Assembly: GCF_024707105.1 (NCBI RefSeq)
Contig: NZ_JANQAJ010000009.1
Location: 248,001 to 312,000 of the forward strand
DNA: 64,000 bases
DNA from: Devosia ginsengisoli
GTDB lineage: Bacteria > Pseudomonadota > Alphaproteobacteria > Rhizobiales > Devosiaceae
Direction: 5' to 3'
Shown: piece by piece, positions 53,688-61,399 of the stretch
Layout: every line of letters begins with the position of its first letter
How positions within the stretch are numbered: the stretch's first letter is position 1
Notes under the pieces: model-generated
Told to the model about the DNA's origin: nothing
The model's database searches: none
Seen by the model: the letters and a program-made list of their open reading frames with translations, nothing else
Program-made: the position numbers and the translations under genes

Positions 53688-54524
53688 CTACGAGATTGCC
53701 GGATTGGCCGCCCAGAATTGCAGCAGCGCGGCCCGCAACGCGTCGGTGGCGTCCAGATTGGCCATATGTCCGCCTTCGGGCAATTCGACCACGCTCAGAT
53801 TCGGCCGCGACCCGACCCGCGCCAGCGTCGGCCGCAGCCGGCGATTGACCGCGCTGTCACGCCCACCCACCAGCACCAGCATGGGTCCGACAAAAGCCAG
53901 CGCATTGGCAGTGAAATCGTAGCGGCGCACCTGATCGGAGATGACCCTCCCCACCTTCGGATCGAAACCGGCCAGCATATCGGCCACCAGCGGCCGGGCG
54001 GGGCTATTTCGCGTCGTGCCCGCCGCCGTCATCCGCGCCAGCAGGCTGGCCCCGAACAGCCGATAGAGCAGCGTCACGGCCGGACCGGATATGGCCGGCA
54101 GGTCGAGCGACCAGGACGTGCCGAAGGTGCTGAACGTGGCAAAGCGCGCGCCATGGTCCGCGAGCATATGCAGCGCCAGGATGCCGCCCAGCGAATTGCC
54201 CACCCAATGCACGCGCTCGGCCCCGGCATGATCGAGCAGCGCCACCAGATCATCAGCCATCACGGCAATAGTGAACCCCTCCGCGGGATACCCCGTCGGC
54301 GCCGCCGACAATCCGTGCCCCCGCAGGTCCGGCACCAGCACCCGAAAACCCTGGCCGGCGAAGAAAGCCGCATCGGCCAGGAACTGGCGGCCATTGGCGC
54401 CCAGTCCATGACACAGCACCACTACCGGAGCGCCGCGCTCGCCGAATGCCCGATAGGCCAGGCTGGTGCCGTCACCCGCTGCGAAACGGTGCTGCGTCCC
54501 GGACGCGCCCTGAAGATCATGCAT
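53688..54524 (-). CDS. Alpha/beta hydrolase
   Basis: 278 residues from ATG 54524, which overlaps the end of mbfA by eight bases. It has oxyanion strand VVLCHGLGANGRQFL, nucleophile elbow GNSLGGILA (Ser, near 116), a late Asp in VLVGGRDSAVN and His in LPEGGHMAN. The fold and motifs match esterases or the 3-oxoadipate enol-lactonase group, but the substrate is unknown. Overlap with mbfA suggests co-transcription, perhaps under the same Irr control. Confidence 0.9.
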   Translation of the reverse strand: MHDLQGASGTQHRFAAGDGTSLAYRAFGERGAPVVVLCHGLGANGRQFLADAAFFAGQGFRVLVPDLRGHGLSAAPTGYPAEGFTIAVMADDLVALLDHAGAERVHWVGNSLGGILALHMLADHGARFATFSTFGTSWSLDLPAISGPAVTLLYRLFGASLLARMTAAGTTRNSPARPLVADMLAGFDPKVGRVISDQVRRYDFTANALAFVGPMLVLVGGRDSAVNRRLRPTLARVGSRPNLSVVELPEGGHMANLDATDALRAALLQFWAANPAIS

Positions 54525-55497
54525 TGCCGATGAGAATTCCCGCCGCGAAAACCAGTGAGCCCCCCAGCACCACCTGCAACACGGCCCGCCAGAATGGCGT
54601 CTGCATGTAGCGGTTCTGGATAAAGGCAATGGCCCACAGTTCCACGAGAACAATGGCGATGGCAACCGTGGTGGCGGTGGTGAAGTCGGCGATGAGATAG
54701 GGCAGCGCATGGCCCAGCCCGCCAATCGCCGTCATGATGCCGGCGGCCAGTCCCCGCTTGATGGGCGAGCCGCGCCCGGTCAGCTTGCCGTCGTCGGAAG
54801 CCGCTTCGGTAAAGCCCATGGAAATGCCGGCGCCGATCGCCGCGGCGAGCCCGACCAGGAATGTCTGGTGCGTATCGCCCGTGGCAAAGGCCGCGGCAAA
54901 TACCGGGGCCAGCGTCGACACCGAACCATCCATCAGCCCGGCCAGCCCCGGCTGCACATAGGTCAGCACGAATTGCCGATGCGCCTCGGTGGATTCGCTG
55001 TCACGCCCCTCGGCCCCAAGCACCCTGGCATCGATCTTGTCGGCGGCATCGGCATGCTTGCGCTCCTGCGCCGCGAGGTCACCGAGCAGCTTGCGGATAC
55101 CGGCATCGGTGGCCTGCTTGGCCGCTTCCATATAGAAGCGATAGGCCCCCTCCTCCATCTCCCACACCTGCTGGCGCACCGCTTCGAGCGTCAGCGTCTT
55201 CATCAGCCACAGCGGCTTGCGCGGCACGAAACCGCGCACATGCTCGCGCCGAATGGGCACCAGCCGCTTGCCAAAACGCTCGACATAAAGATCGAGCAGC
55301 CGCCGCCGATGCTCGTCCTCCTCGGCCGCCATGGCTTCGAATAAGGCCGCCGAGCCGGGATAGGTCTCGGCCAGCCGCGTGGCAAATTCGGAATAGATGC
55401 GCCCATCCTCCTCCTCGGCCGCCACCGCCAGCGACAGGATTTCCCGCTCGGACAGGGAAGAAAAGGCGCGGCGGGCATCGGGGCGGAGAGAAAACAT
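54517..55497 (-). CDS. mbfA: Membrane-bound ferritin-like iron exporter MbfA
   Basis: 326 residues. The N-terminal ferritin-like (erythrin) domain (about 15-170) has repeated di-iron ligand helices: AAEEEDGRIYSEF, AAEEDEHRRR, WEMEEGAYRFY and AAQERKHADAA. A C-terminal VIT1-type transporter domain (about 180-325; GLMDGSVSTLAPVFAAAFAT, AAAIGAGISMGFTEA) has five helices. In Bradyrhizobium and Agrobacterium this protein exports iron and protects against peroxide, under repression by Irr. Boxes of the Irr type lie right upstream. Confidence 0.94.
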   Translation of the reverse strand: MFSLRPDARRAFSSLSEREILSLAVAAEEEDGRIYSEFATRLAETYPGSAALFEAMAAEEDEHRRRLLDLYVERFGKRLVPIRREHVRGFVPRKPLWLMKTLTLEAVRQQVWEMEEGAYRFYMEAAKQATDAGIRKLLGDLAAQERKHADAADKIDARVLGAEGRDSESTEAHRQFVLTYVQPGLAGLMDGSVSTLAPVFAAAFATGDTHQTFLVGLAAAIGAGISMGFTEAASDDGKLTGRGSPIKRGLAAGIMTAIGGLGHALPYLIADFTTATTVAIAIVLVELWAIAFIQNRYMQTPFWRAVLQVVLGGSLVFAAGILIGNA

Positions 55498-55510
55498 GGC
55501 GCTTCACACT

Positions 55511-55547
55511 TTGGAATGGTTCTAAACAATTATTAGAACCATTCTAA
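55511..55547. promoter_or_regulatory. Tandem Irr-type iron-control boxes upstream of mbfA
   Basis: The distal site TTAGAACCATTCTAA (55533-55547) is a perfect 6-3-6 inverted repeat. A second, imperfect copy, TTGGAATGGTTCTAAA (55511-55526), lies 14 bases from the mbfA start. Both match the iron control element that I recall for Irr (TTAGAA-N3-TTCTAA). The position over the likely promoter suits repression at low iron. Confidence 0.75.
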
Positions 55548-55613
55548 TGTGTTGGCAAGAGTGCGTGATGCAAGAAGGGGTTGGCGAACCCCAGCCGGAT
55601 GTCCGGGCTCTTT

Positions 55614-55762
55614 CCCTTCTCCCCTCGTGGGAGAAGGTGCCCGAAAGGGCGGATGAGGGGGCGCCGAGTTATCCGCTGGCGTTGAAGCATGACAGAGCGC
55701 AGCCCCCTCACCCGGAAATCCGCTGAACGCGGATTTCCACCCTCTCCCACAAGGGGAGAGGG
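55614..55762. repeat. Composite family C element, orientation 1
   Basis: A 149-base unit made of CCCTTCTCCCCTCGTGGGAG plus GGTGCCCGAAAGGGCGGATG at one end, a ~45-base centre, and GGAAATCCGCTGAACGCGGA plus CCTCTCCCACAAGGGGAGAG at the other. Its reverse complement matches the 149-base unit at 62753 through both arms and most of the centre. Confidence 0.8.
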
Positions 55763-55816
55763 TCGGACCGCCTCATGCATCCAAAGTCACACGCTCCGCG
55801 AGGAGGAGGAAGGCAA

Positions 55817-56708
55817 CTAAACCAGCATCGACTGCTGTGCAAAGATCGCCGCCATCGCCCCATGCGAACTCGCCAGCGTCACCGACGCCATCGGATTGGC
55901 CAGGTCTCCCGCCGCATAAATGCCCTTCACGCTGGTCTCGCGTCGGTCATCCACCTTGAGCGCAATGCCGACAGGCGTATCCACCACCTCCAGCCCCAGA
56001 GCCTCATGGAGGTTCGCCGAGGGCCGGTTACGTGGACGGGCAAACAACACATCCACCGCCACGGCCCTGCCCGTATCGAGATTGACGCTGGAAAGCCGCC
56101 CCTCCACATGGGCAATTTCGCTGATCCTGCCATCGACAACAGGCACATTGCGGCGCGCCAGGTCCGCCCGCTCGTCGGCGGAAATCTCATGCCCATCGGC
56201 AAACAGCGTCAGCCGGTCGGTCCAGTCATGAAACAGCGACACCGCATGCAGACTCTGCGGCCCGCCATAGACCAGCCCCCCAATGCTGCCCCGCCACTTC
56301 GAACCCGTCGCAATAGGGGCACGGCACGATGGACTTGCCCCAGCATTCGGCAAAGCCCGGTATGTCGGGCATCTGGTCGCTCACCCCATAGCTGAGCAGC
56401 AGGCGACGCGCCCCGAGGCTTTCCCCGTCATCAGTCAGTACCGAAAAATCGTCCAGCGCCCCGCTGACGCTGTCGGCTCGGGCCTTGACCAGCTTGACCG
56501 TGGGATAGCGCGCCAACTGCTGGCGCGCCTGCGCCAGGATGTCCAGCGGCGGCTTGTGGTCATGCCCGAGCAGGCCATGCGAATGCCCGGCAAAGCGATT
56601 ACGCGGCAATCCGGTATCGAGCACCGTGACCTTGCGCCGGGCGCGGCCGAGCTGCAAGGCACCGGCCAGGCCGGCAAAGCTGCCGCCGATGATGATGACG
56701 TCATCCAT
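55817..56708 (-). pseudogene. Thioredoxin-reductase-like FAD oxidoreductase, single frameshift
   Basis: The frame from ATG 56708 (MDDVIIIGGSFAGLAGALQL, redox pair Cys130-Pro-Tyr-Cys133 in IVPCPYCDGF) and the frame ending at 55817 (ARPRNRPSANLH, GIYAAGDLANPMASV) are parts of one ~296-residue enzyme. They join at a run of six C (56276-56281); with five, the frame is continuous through H-W-G-L-V-Y-G. FAD motifs at both ends and the CxxC remain. It starts eight bases inside the end of the Rrf2 gene, so the pair is co-expressed. Intact, it would use NADPH to reduce a disulfide partner. Confidence 0.88.
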
Positions 56709-57156
56709 GATGATGGGCTCCGTGATGTGGATGAAGGGGATTGGGCGTGGCCTGCCGCGCGATATCGTCGAGCGACACCCGCTCCAGCCGCGCCGCCAGC
56801 AGCGCTTCGGCATCGGCCAGGAAGTCGCCCATCACCGAATTGACCGTGCGGACGATGCCACACTGGATATCGCCCGGATCGCTTTCGGTGCGGATCAGCA
56901 GGCTCTCCCCCATGGCGGCATAGACCTGGCGCAGGCTGATCTCGGCGGCGGGCCGCAACAGGCGCCAGCCGCCATCATGTCCCTTGCTGGCCGCGACGAT
57001 GCCGGCCTCGCGCAATGTGCCCAGCACCCGGCGCACCACGACCGGATTGGTCATCAGGCATTGGGCAAGGGTGGTTGATGTGATCGCCTCCTCCGGCTGC
57101 TTGTGCAGATGGACGAGCGCATGAAGGGCGAGCGAAAGGCGGCTGGAACGTTTCAT
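56701..57156 (-). CDS. Rrf2 family transcriptional regulator
   Basis: 151 residues. Winged helix at 1-60 (RLSLALHALVHLHKQPEEAI, TNPVVVRRVLGTLREAGIV) and GHDGGWRLLRP wing. Unlike IscR and NsrR it lacks the three-Cys cluster ligand set; only Cys33 and Cys99 are present. It thus resembles the redox-switch Rrf2 subgroup. The tail is His-rich (HPHHGAHHHG). An operator-like palindrome overlaps its start codon. The downstream, overlapping thioredoxin-reductase-like gene is the likely target. Confidence 0.92.
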   Translation of the reverse strand: MKRSSRLSLALHALVHLHKQPEEAITSTTLAQCLMTNPVVVRRVLGTLREAGIVAASKGHDGGWRLLRPAAEISLRQVYAAMGESLLIRTESDPGDIQCGIVRTVNSVMGDFLADAEALLAARLERVSLDDIARQATPNPLHPHHGAHHHG

Positions 57157-57174
57157 GTAACTTTTATTGTTACA
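57156..57174. promoter_or_regulatory. Rrf2 operator overlapping its own start codon
   Basis: TGTAAC and GTTACA flank a 7-base AT-rich centre; the left arm begins at the base that ends the minus-strand ATG. Symmetry and place indicate autoregulation. Confidence 0.65.
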
Positions 57175-57270
57175 TTGCTCGAGCTTGTCAACCCTGATCC
57201 TGCTTCGCGCTTTCGCCGCACGGACGGGATGCTATGTTGGCCCCATCTGCGGTCGACCGGGAGGATGAAT

Positions 57271-57873
57271 ATGAAGACGCTGCTTGCTGCCATGCTGATC
57301 ACAATGGCAACCGGCTCGGCCGCCTTGGCCTTCGACGCCGATACCCAGGCCATCATCGACCGGCACAAATCCGGCAAGCTCGTCGCTATCAATGACGTCG
57401 CCACGCTGATGCGCTCCAGCGCGCAATGGTGCTACCTCAACCAGGACCACACCTGCGCCTGGACCGACATCTATCTCGACGTCACCGATACCGGCGCCAC
57501 TTTCGAAATCGGCAATGCCTGGGATGCCGATACCAATATCGTCTTCACCGACCAGGGCGTATTCGAGGACGACCGCTATATCTGCGAAACCGATCACGAC
57601 TGGGTGCCCAGCGTCCGCGCCACGCGCCGCAGCGATGGCAGCACCATCGACGGCCGCCTGCTCTGGGACCTCAAATCCGACATCTACGCCATCCGCGCCG
57701 GCGACATCCAGAACTGCTTCGATTACCTCTACCTGCGCTCCGACCCCGACTACGAGCAGATCACCCTGCTGCAGCGCCAATATGTCGATGGCGTCCACGA
57801 CGAAACCCGCGACGTCGAAGTCACCCTCCACATGAACTCCGAAGACGCCGCCGGCCTCTCCTGGCGGTGGTGA
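57271..57873 (+). CDS. Secreted protein of unknown function
   Basis: 200 residues from ATG 57271 (GGGAGG six bases upstream; ATG 57265 is less well spaced). Signal peptide MKTLLAAMLITMATGSAALA with a cut before FDADTQ. The mature part is acidic, with four Cys (QWCYLNQDHTC, YICETD, IQNCFDY) that could form two disulfides. No known domain recognised. It is divergent from the Rrf2 regulator, so it may be regulated by the same palindrome. Confidence 0.8.
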   Translation: MKTLLAAMLITMATGSAALAFDADTQAIIDRHKSGKLVAINDVATLMRSSAQWCYLNQDHTCAWTDIYLDVTDTGATFEIGNAWDADTNIVFTDQGVFEDDRYICETDHDWVPSVRATRRSDGSTIDGRLLWDLKSDIYAIRAGDIQNCFDYLYLRSDPDYEQITLLQRQYVDGVHDETRDVEVTLHMNSEDAAGLSWRW

Positions 57874-57887
57874 GGCATCTCTTTCTT

Positions 57888-58014
57888 CCCTTCTCCCCTT
57901 GCGGGAGAAGGTGCCCGAAGGGCGGATGAGGGGTCCTGCGCAGGGGCAGGGCAACATCGCGCCAAGCCCCCGATCTGTTCCTCCCCTATCAGGGGGAGGC
58001 TAGAGGGGGTATCC
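57888..58014. repeat. Adjacent partial family C (57888-57933) and family A (57972-58014) repeats
   Basis: The first part, CCCTTCTCCCCTTGCGGGAG to GGGCGGATGAGGGG, equals one end of the composite element at 55614. The second, GATCTGTTCCTCCCCTATCA to GGGGGTATCC, equals the right end of the element at 25893. Confidence 0.75.
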
Positions 58015-58024
58015 AACGAAAACC

Positions 58025-59149
58025 CTAAATCCGCCCATCCCGCAATGACGTCGCCAGCGGCTCCGGCCGCGTCACCGGCGTCTTGATATCCACGGTCCGC
58101 CCCTCGGCCGAAGCCGTGGCAAACGCCTCCATCACCTCGAGCACATGCAGCGCCAGATCGCCATTGGCGCGGTGCGGCCGATTGTCGAGAATGCCCTGCG
58201 CCATGTCGGCCACCCCGAGCGAGCGGTAATTGCCATCCGCATAGGGCTGGGTCACCTCAACCTTGGTCCATTCCTCGTCCTTGCCGCGCTTGCGGATTTC
58301 CACATCCCCGCCGAAGAAGTTCGGATCGGGCACGATCAGGCTGGCTTCGGTGCCATAGAGTTCGAGCGGCACATGCTTGTGCGCCGGCACATCGAATGAC
58401 AGCGTGACCTGCACGATGGCGCCATTGGCAAAGCCCAGCGAAGCGGTGGCATGGGTATCGACATGCACATCCATCACCTGCCCCTTCTTGGGCTCGGACA
58501 ATACCGGGCGCTGGTTGCGCAGCCGCGAACTCATGGCCGAAACGCGCGCCACCGGCCCGAGCAGGTTCACGAGGTCGGTGATGTAATAGGGCCCCATATC
58601 GAGCACCGGCCCGCCCCCGATATCATAGTAGAAGGCCGGATCGGGGTGCCAGGCTTCATGGCCGGGGCACTGGAAGAAGCCGGTGCCACCGACCAACTGC
58701 CCGAGCACGCCGCTATCCACCACCGCCCGCGCCTGCTGGTGCGATCCGCCCAGGAACGTATCGGGCGCCGAGCCGATGCGCAGGCCCGCCTTGTTGGCGG
58801 CATCGAGCAGCTTGCGCCCTTCGGCATAGGTGATGCCGAGCGGCTTTTCGGAATAGACATGCTTGCCCGCGGCCAGCGCCTTGAGCCCCACATCGACATG
58901 CGCCCGCGGAATGGTCAGGTTGACGATGAGCTGGATCTCGGAACTGCCAAGCATCTCGTCGATGCTCATGGCCTGGAGTCCGAATTCACCGGCCCGCGCC
59001 TGCGCAGCCTCGGGGCGCATATCGGCCAGGCCCTTGATATCGAGAACGGGGAAGCCGGCCATGGCCTCGTGGCCCAGCATGGCCCTGAGATAGGCCGACG
59101 AAATGTTGCCGGTGCCGATGAAGCCGACACCGAGGCGCTTGGTGGTCAC
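58025..59149 (-). CDS. Gfo/Idh/MocA family oxidoreductase
   Basis: 374 residues. The Rossmann domain has VGFIGTGNISSAYLRAM and the conserved EKPLGITYAEG with the catalytic-region Lys; the GFO/IDH C-terminal domain follows from about 130 (GGGPVLDMGPYYITDLVNLLG with the Asp-Met-Gly-x-His-like block, here Tyr for His). It likely oxidises or reduces a cyclitol or sugar with NAD(P). A second family member at 61400 is only distantly similar. It stands alone; ACGTACGT upstream (59166-59173) is a possible regulator half-site. Confidence 0.92.
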   Translation of the reverse strand: MTTKRLGVGFIGTGNISSAYLRAMLGHEAMAGFPVLDIKGLADMRPEAAQARAGEFGLQAMSIDEMLGSSEIQLIVNLTIPRAHVDVGLKALAAGKHVYSEKPLGITYAEGRKLLDAANKAGLRIGSAPDTFLGGSHQQARAVVDSGVLGQLVGGTGFFQCPGHEAWHPDPAFYYDIGGGPVLDMGPYYITDLVNLLGPVARVSAMSSRLRNQRPVLSEPKKGQVMDVHVDTHATASLGFANGAIVQVTLSFDVPAHKHVPLELYGTEASLIVPDPNFFGGDVEIRKRGKDEEWTKVEVTQPYADGNYRSLGVADMAQGILDNRPHRANGDLALHVLEVMEAFATASAEGRTVDIKTPVTRPEPLATSLRDGRI

Positions 59150-59231
59150 AGCGCGATCCTCCCTGACGTACGTACTGCAAACTAGCGAGGAGAATCGCGC
59201 CGCACCAGCCGGTCAGGCCAATTTATTTGGA

Positions 59232-59642
59232 TCACGCAGAATTTGCCGCCAACCATGCCGGATCGGGCTCGATCGGCGTGATGATGTCGAGCAGGATGCC
59301 ATTGGGATCGCTGGCAATGAAGTGGCGCTGGCCGAAGACTTCGTCGCGTAAGGGCTGGGCAATGGCCAGCGTCCCACCCGAAAGCCGGGCATATTCGGCC
59401 GCGGCATCCTCCACATAAAAACTCAGGATCACATTCCGGCTGGGGCCGCGCGCCGCCTCCGGAATCGAGTCGTGGTCCTGGTGGATCAGCGCAATCTCGA
59501 ACGGATGCTCCGAGGCGGCGCGCAACTGCACATACCAGTCGCTCGAAAAGATGCGGGTGAAGCCCAGAATGGTTTCGTAGAACCGGGCCGTGGCCTCGAC
59601 GTCACCGACCTGGATGAGGGGATAAAGGCTGCTGGTCTGCAT
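59232..59642 (-). CDS. VOC family protein (glyoxalase/bleomycin-resistance-like)
   Basis: 136 residues with paired beta-alpha-beta-beta-beta units: [38 protein letters not shown] and [13 protein letters not shown]. The usual metal His and Glu ligands are not all obvious, so it may bind rather than turn over a small molecule. It is divergent from a TetR regulator with two palindromes between, and is its probable target. Confidence 0.9.
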   Translation of the reverse strand: MQTSSLYPLIQVGDVEATARFYETILGFTRIFSSDWYVQLRAASEHPFEIALIHQDHDSIPEAARGPSRNVILSFYVEDAAAEYARLSGGTLAIAQPLRDEVFGQRHFIASDPNGILLDIITPIEPDPAWLAANSA

Positions 59643-59667
59643 GGGAAACTCCTTGTTTCGCGCTCAC

Positions 59668-59721
59668 ATTCAAGATACAAACTGCATGTATGTATCTTGA
59701 ATTAACATACAGGCTGTATGT
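59668..59721. promoter_or_regulatory. Double TetR operator in the VOC/tetR divergent promoter
   Basis: Operator 2 (59705-59721) is a perfect ACATACA-GGC-TGTATGT ending one base before the tetR ATG. Operator 1 (around 59675-59691) is a similar ATACA..CTG.ATGTAT. Around it are 12-base arms ATTCAAGATACA / TGTATCTTGAAT (59668-59679 and 59691-59702). Confidence 0.75.
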
Positions 59722-60306
59722 ATGCAAGTAGAATCGAGACGAACCCAGGCCGAGCGTCGCGCCGAGACGCGGGGCCTGCTCCTGACGGCAGCGCGAAAGC
59801 TCTTTGCCGAGCGCGGTTTTGCCGAAACCGGCACGCCCGATATCGTGGCCGCGGCCGGGGTGACGCGCGGCGCGCTCTACCACCACTTCGCCGACAAGAC
59901 GGCCCTCTTCGCCGCTGTGGTCGAGGCCGAACACGCCGCCGTAGCCCAGGGCATCGAAGCCGCCGGCGACGCCATGCCGACCGATCCGGTTGCCGCCCTG
60001 CTGGCTGGCGGCAACGCCTTTTTCGCCGCCATGCGCGACGAGGGCCGGCGCCGCATCCTGCTGGTAGATGCCCCCGCCGTGCTCGGCCGCGCCGCTTTGG
60101 ACGAGATCGACGCGCGCCATGGCTTGGAAACCCTGGTCTGCGGCCTGCGCGACGCCATGGATGCCGGCGCCATCCGCCGCCTCCCCGTCGAGCCCCTGGC
60201 GCAACTCTTCGGCGCCCTCTTCGACCGCGCCGCACTGGCTCCGGTGGAGCGACAGGCAGAATTCCAGCAGGCGATGGCCGCCATGGTGGAAGGGTTGAGG
60301 GCCTAG
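59722..60306 (+). CDS. TetR family transcriptional regulator
   Basis: 194 residues. TetR helix-turn-helix at about 15-60 (LFAERGFAETGTPDIVAAAG then RGALYHHFADKTALF). The C-terminal ligand domain is Ala-rich with no recognised ligand. ATG 59722 directly follows the palindrome ACATACA-GGC-TGTATGT, so the protein very likely represses its own translation start region. The divergent VOC gene is its probable second target. Confidence 0.93.
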   Translation: MQVESRRTQAERRAETRGLLLTAARKLFAERGFAETGTPDIVAAAGVTRGALYHHFADKTALFAAVVEAEHAAVAQGIEAAGDAMPTDPVAALLAGGNAFFAAMRDEGRRRILLVDAPAVLGRAALDEIDARHGLETLVCGLRDAMDAGAIRRLPVEPLAQLFGALFDRAALAPVERQAEFQQAMAAMVEGLRA

Positions 60307-60332
60307 CGTGCACCTATCGCCGGCGCGTTCGG

Positions 60333-60441
60333 CCCACCCCCACCCTTGATCCCTCCCCACAAGGGGGAGGGAGACGATGAACACCAGCGCTTCAGCCGGC
60401 GCCTTCCTCCCCTCGATGGGGAGGGATTGAGGGTGGGGTGA
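60333..60441. repeat. Family B palindromic element (after tetR)
   Basis: CCCACCCCCACCCTTGATCC to CCCTCCCCACAAGG... on the left is mirrored by CCTCCCCTCGATGGGGAGGG and TTGAGGGTGGGGTGACGGG on the right. Confidence 0.7.
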
Positions 60442-60510
60442 CGGGAGCCACAGAACCGAGGCAAGCCTCACCTACGGGAAGCAACGGCATCGCCCTTACG
60501 TCGGCATCAC

Positions 60511-61182
60511 CTATTCGAAATAATCGGGATGATCGTCGATCGTCTGCGTCAGCAACACTTCGGCCCGCGCCAGATGGCTCCGCATCGCCGCCTCCGCACC
60601 CGCCACATCGCCATCAGCCACCGCCGCGGCAATCGCCTTGTGCTCGCTGATCGCCACCTGCGACGACGACACGCCCAGCGTCAGGTAGCGCACCCGGTCG
60701 AGCTGCATCTTGTGGTCGTCGATCAGTTGCCACGCATATTCCACCCCCGCCAGCCGCGCCAGCGTGCGGTGGAACAGCTCGTCCAGCGTATGGAAGCGCC
60801 GGCTGTCATTGGCATTCGACGCCGCTTCCTGCTCGGCAATGAGTTCGCCCAGCACCGCCTTGGCCTCGCCCGGATGGCTCGCCACCCGGCGGATGATCTC
60901 GACCTCGATGCTCTCCCGGATGAACCGGCTCTGCCGCACGCCCTCGGGCGAGATTTTCTTGACCACCGTGGCCCGCTTGGGCCGGATCAGCAGCAATCCC
61001 TGCTGCGCCAGCCGGATGAAGGCCTCGCGCACGGGCTGCCGCGACACGCCATAGCGGCCGGCAATATCGCTCTCGGAAATCACGTCGCCGGGCTTCAGCG
61101 CCATGGTCACGATATCGTCGCGCAGCGCGCCGACGACGCGCAGCGCCATGGTCTCCTCACTCGCTTCGAGCACGCTGGCCAC
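60511..61182 (-). CDS. GntR family transcriptional regulator (FadR/FCD subfamily)
   Basis: 223 residues from GTG 61182 (AGGAGA upstream); ATG 61149 (AGGAG four bases upstream) or GTG 61254 are alternatives. GntR winged helix at about 15-80 (DVISESDIAGRYGVSRQPVR then EAFIRLAQQGLL) followed by an all-helical FCD effector domain (about 90-215) with Asp/His ligands (HTLDELFHRTL, EHKAIAAAVADGD). FCD regulators sense sugar or organic acids, often with a metal. It is divergent from a Gfo/Idh/MocA dehydrogenase gene, its likely target. Confidence 0.92.
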   Translation of the reverse strand: MASVLEASEETMALRVVGALRDDIVTMALKPGDVISESDIAGRYGVSRQPVREAFIRLAQQGLLLIRPKRATVVKKISPEGVRQSRFIRESIEVEIIRRVASHPGEAKAVLGELIAEQEAASNANDSRRFHTLDELFHRTLARLAGVEYAWQLIDDHKMQLDRVRYLTLGVSSSQVAISEHKAIAAAVADGDVAGAEAAMRSHLARAEVLLTQTIDDHPDYFE

Positions 61183-61399
61183 TTCTCCTGATTCCCCTCC
61201 CCGACCATGTGCCGGATATCTGTTCGACTGATCCTGTAGTTTGCCAACTTCCACAGGAATCTGCCCCGGAAGCCCCGGCCGCCACCCCTTGATGCGGTGA
61301 CCGAAAGAAAATAGTGCCTTCCGCTAATCTTGTATGGTAGATGCATTCTCGGCGCTCGTCCATGGGCGCGCTATTGCATCGAGACCGGAGAAAGATCGA

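Larger units (their letters stand above)
55498..55816. other. 319-bp intergenic region upstream of mbfA
   Basis: No gene seen. It contains two Irr-type boxes next to mbfA (55511-55547) and a composite family C element (55614-55762). Confidence 0.7.
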
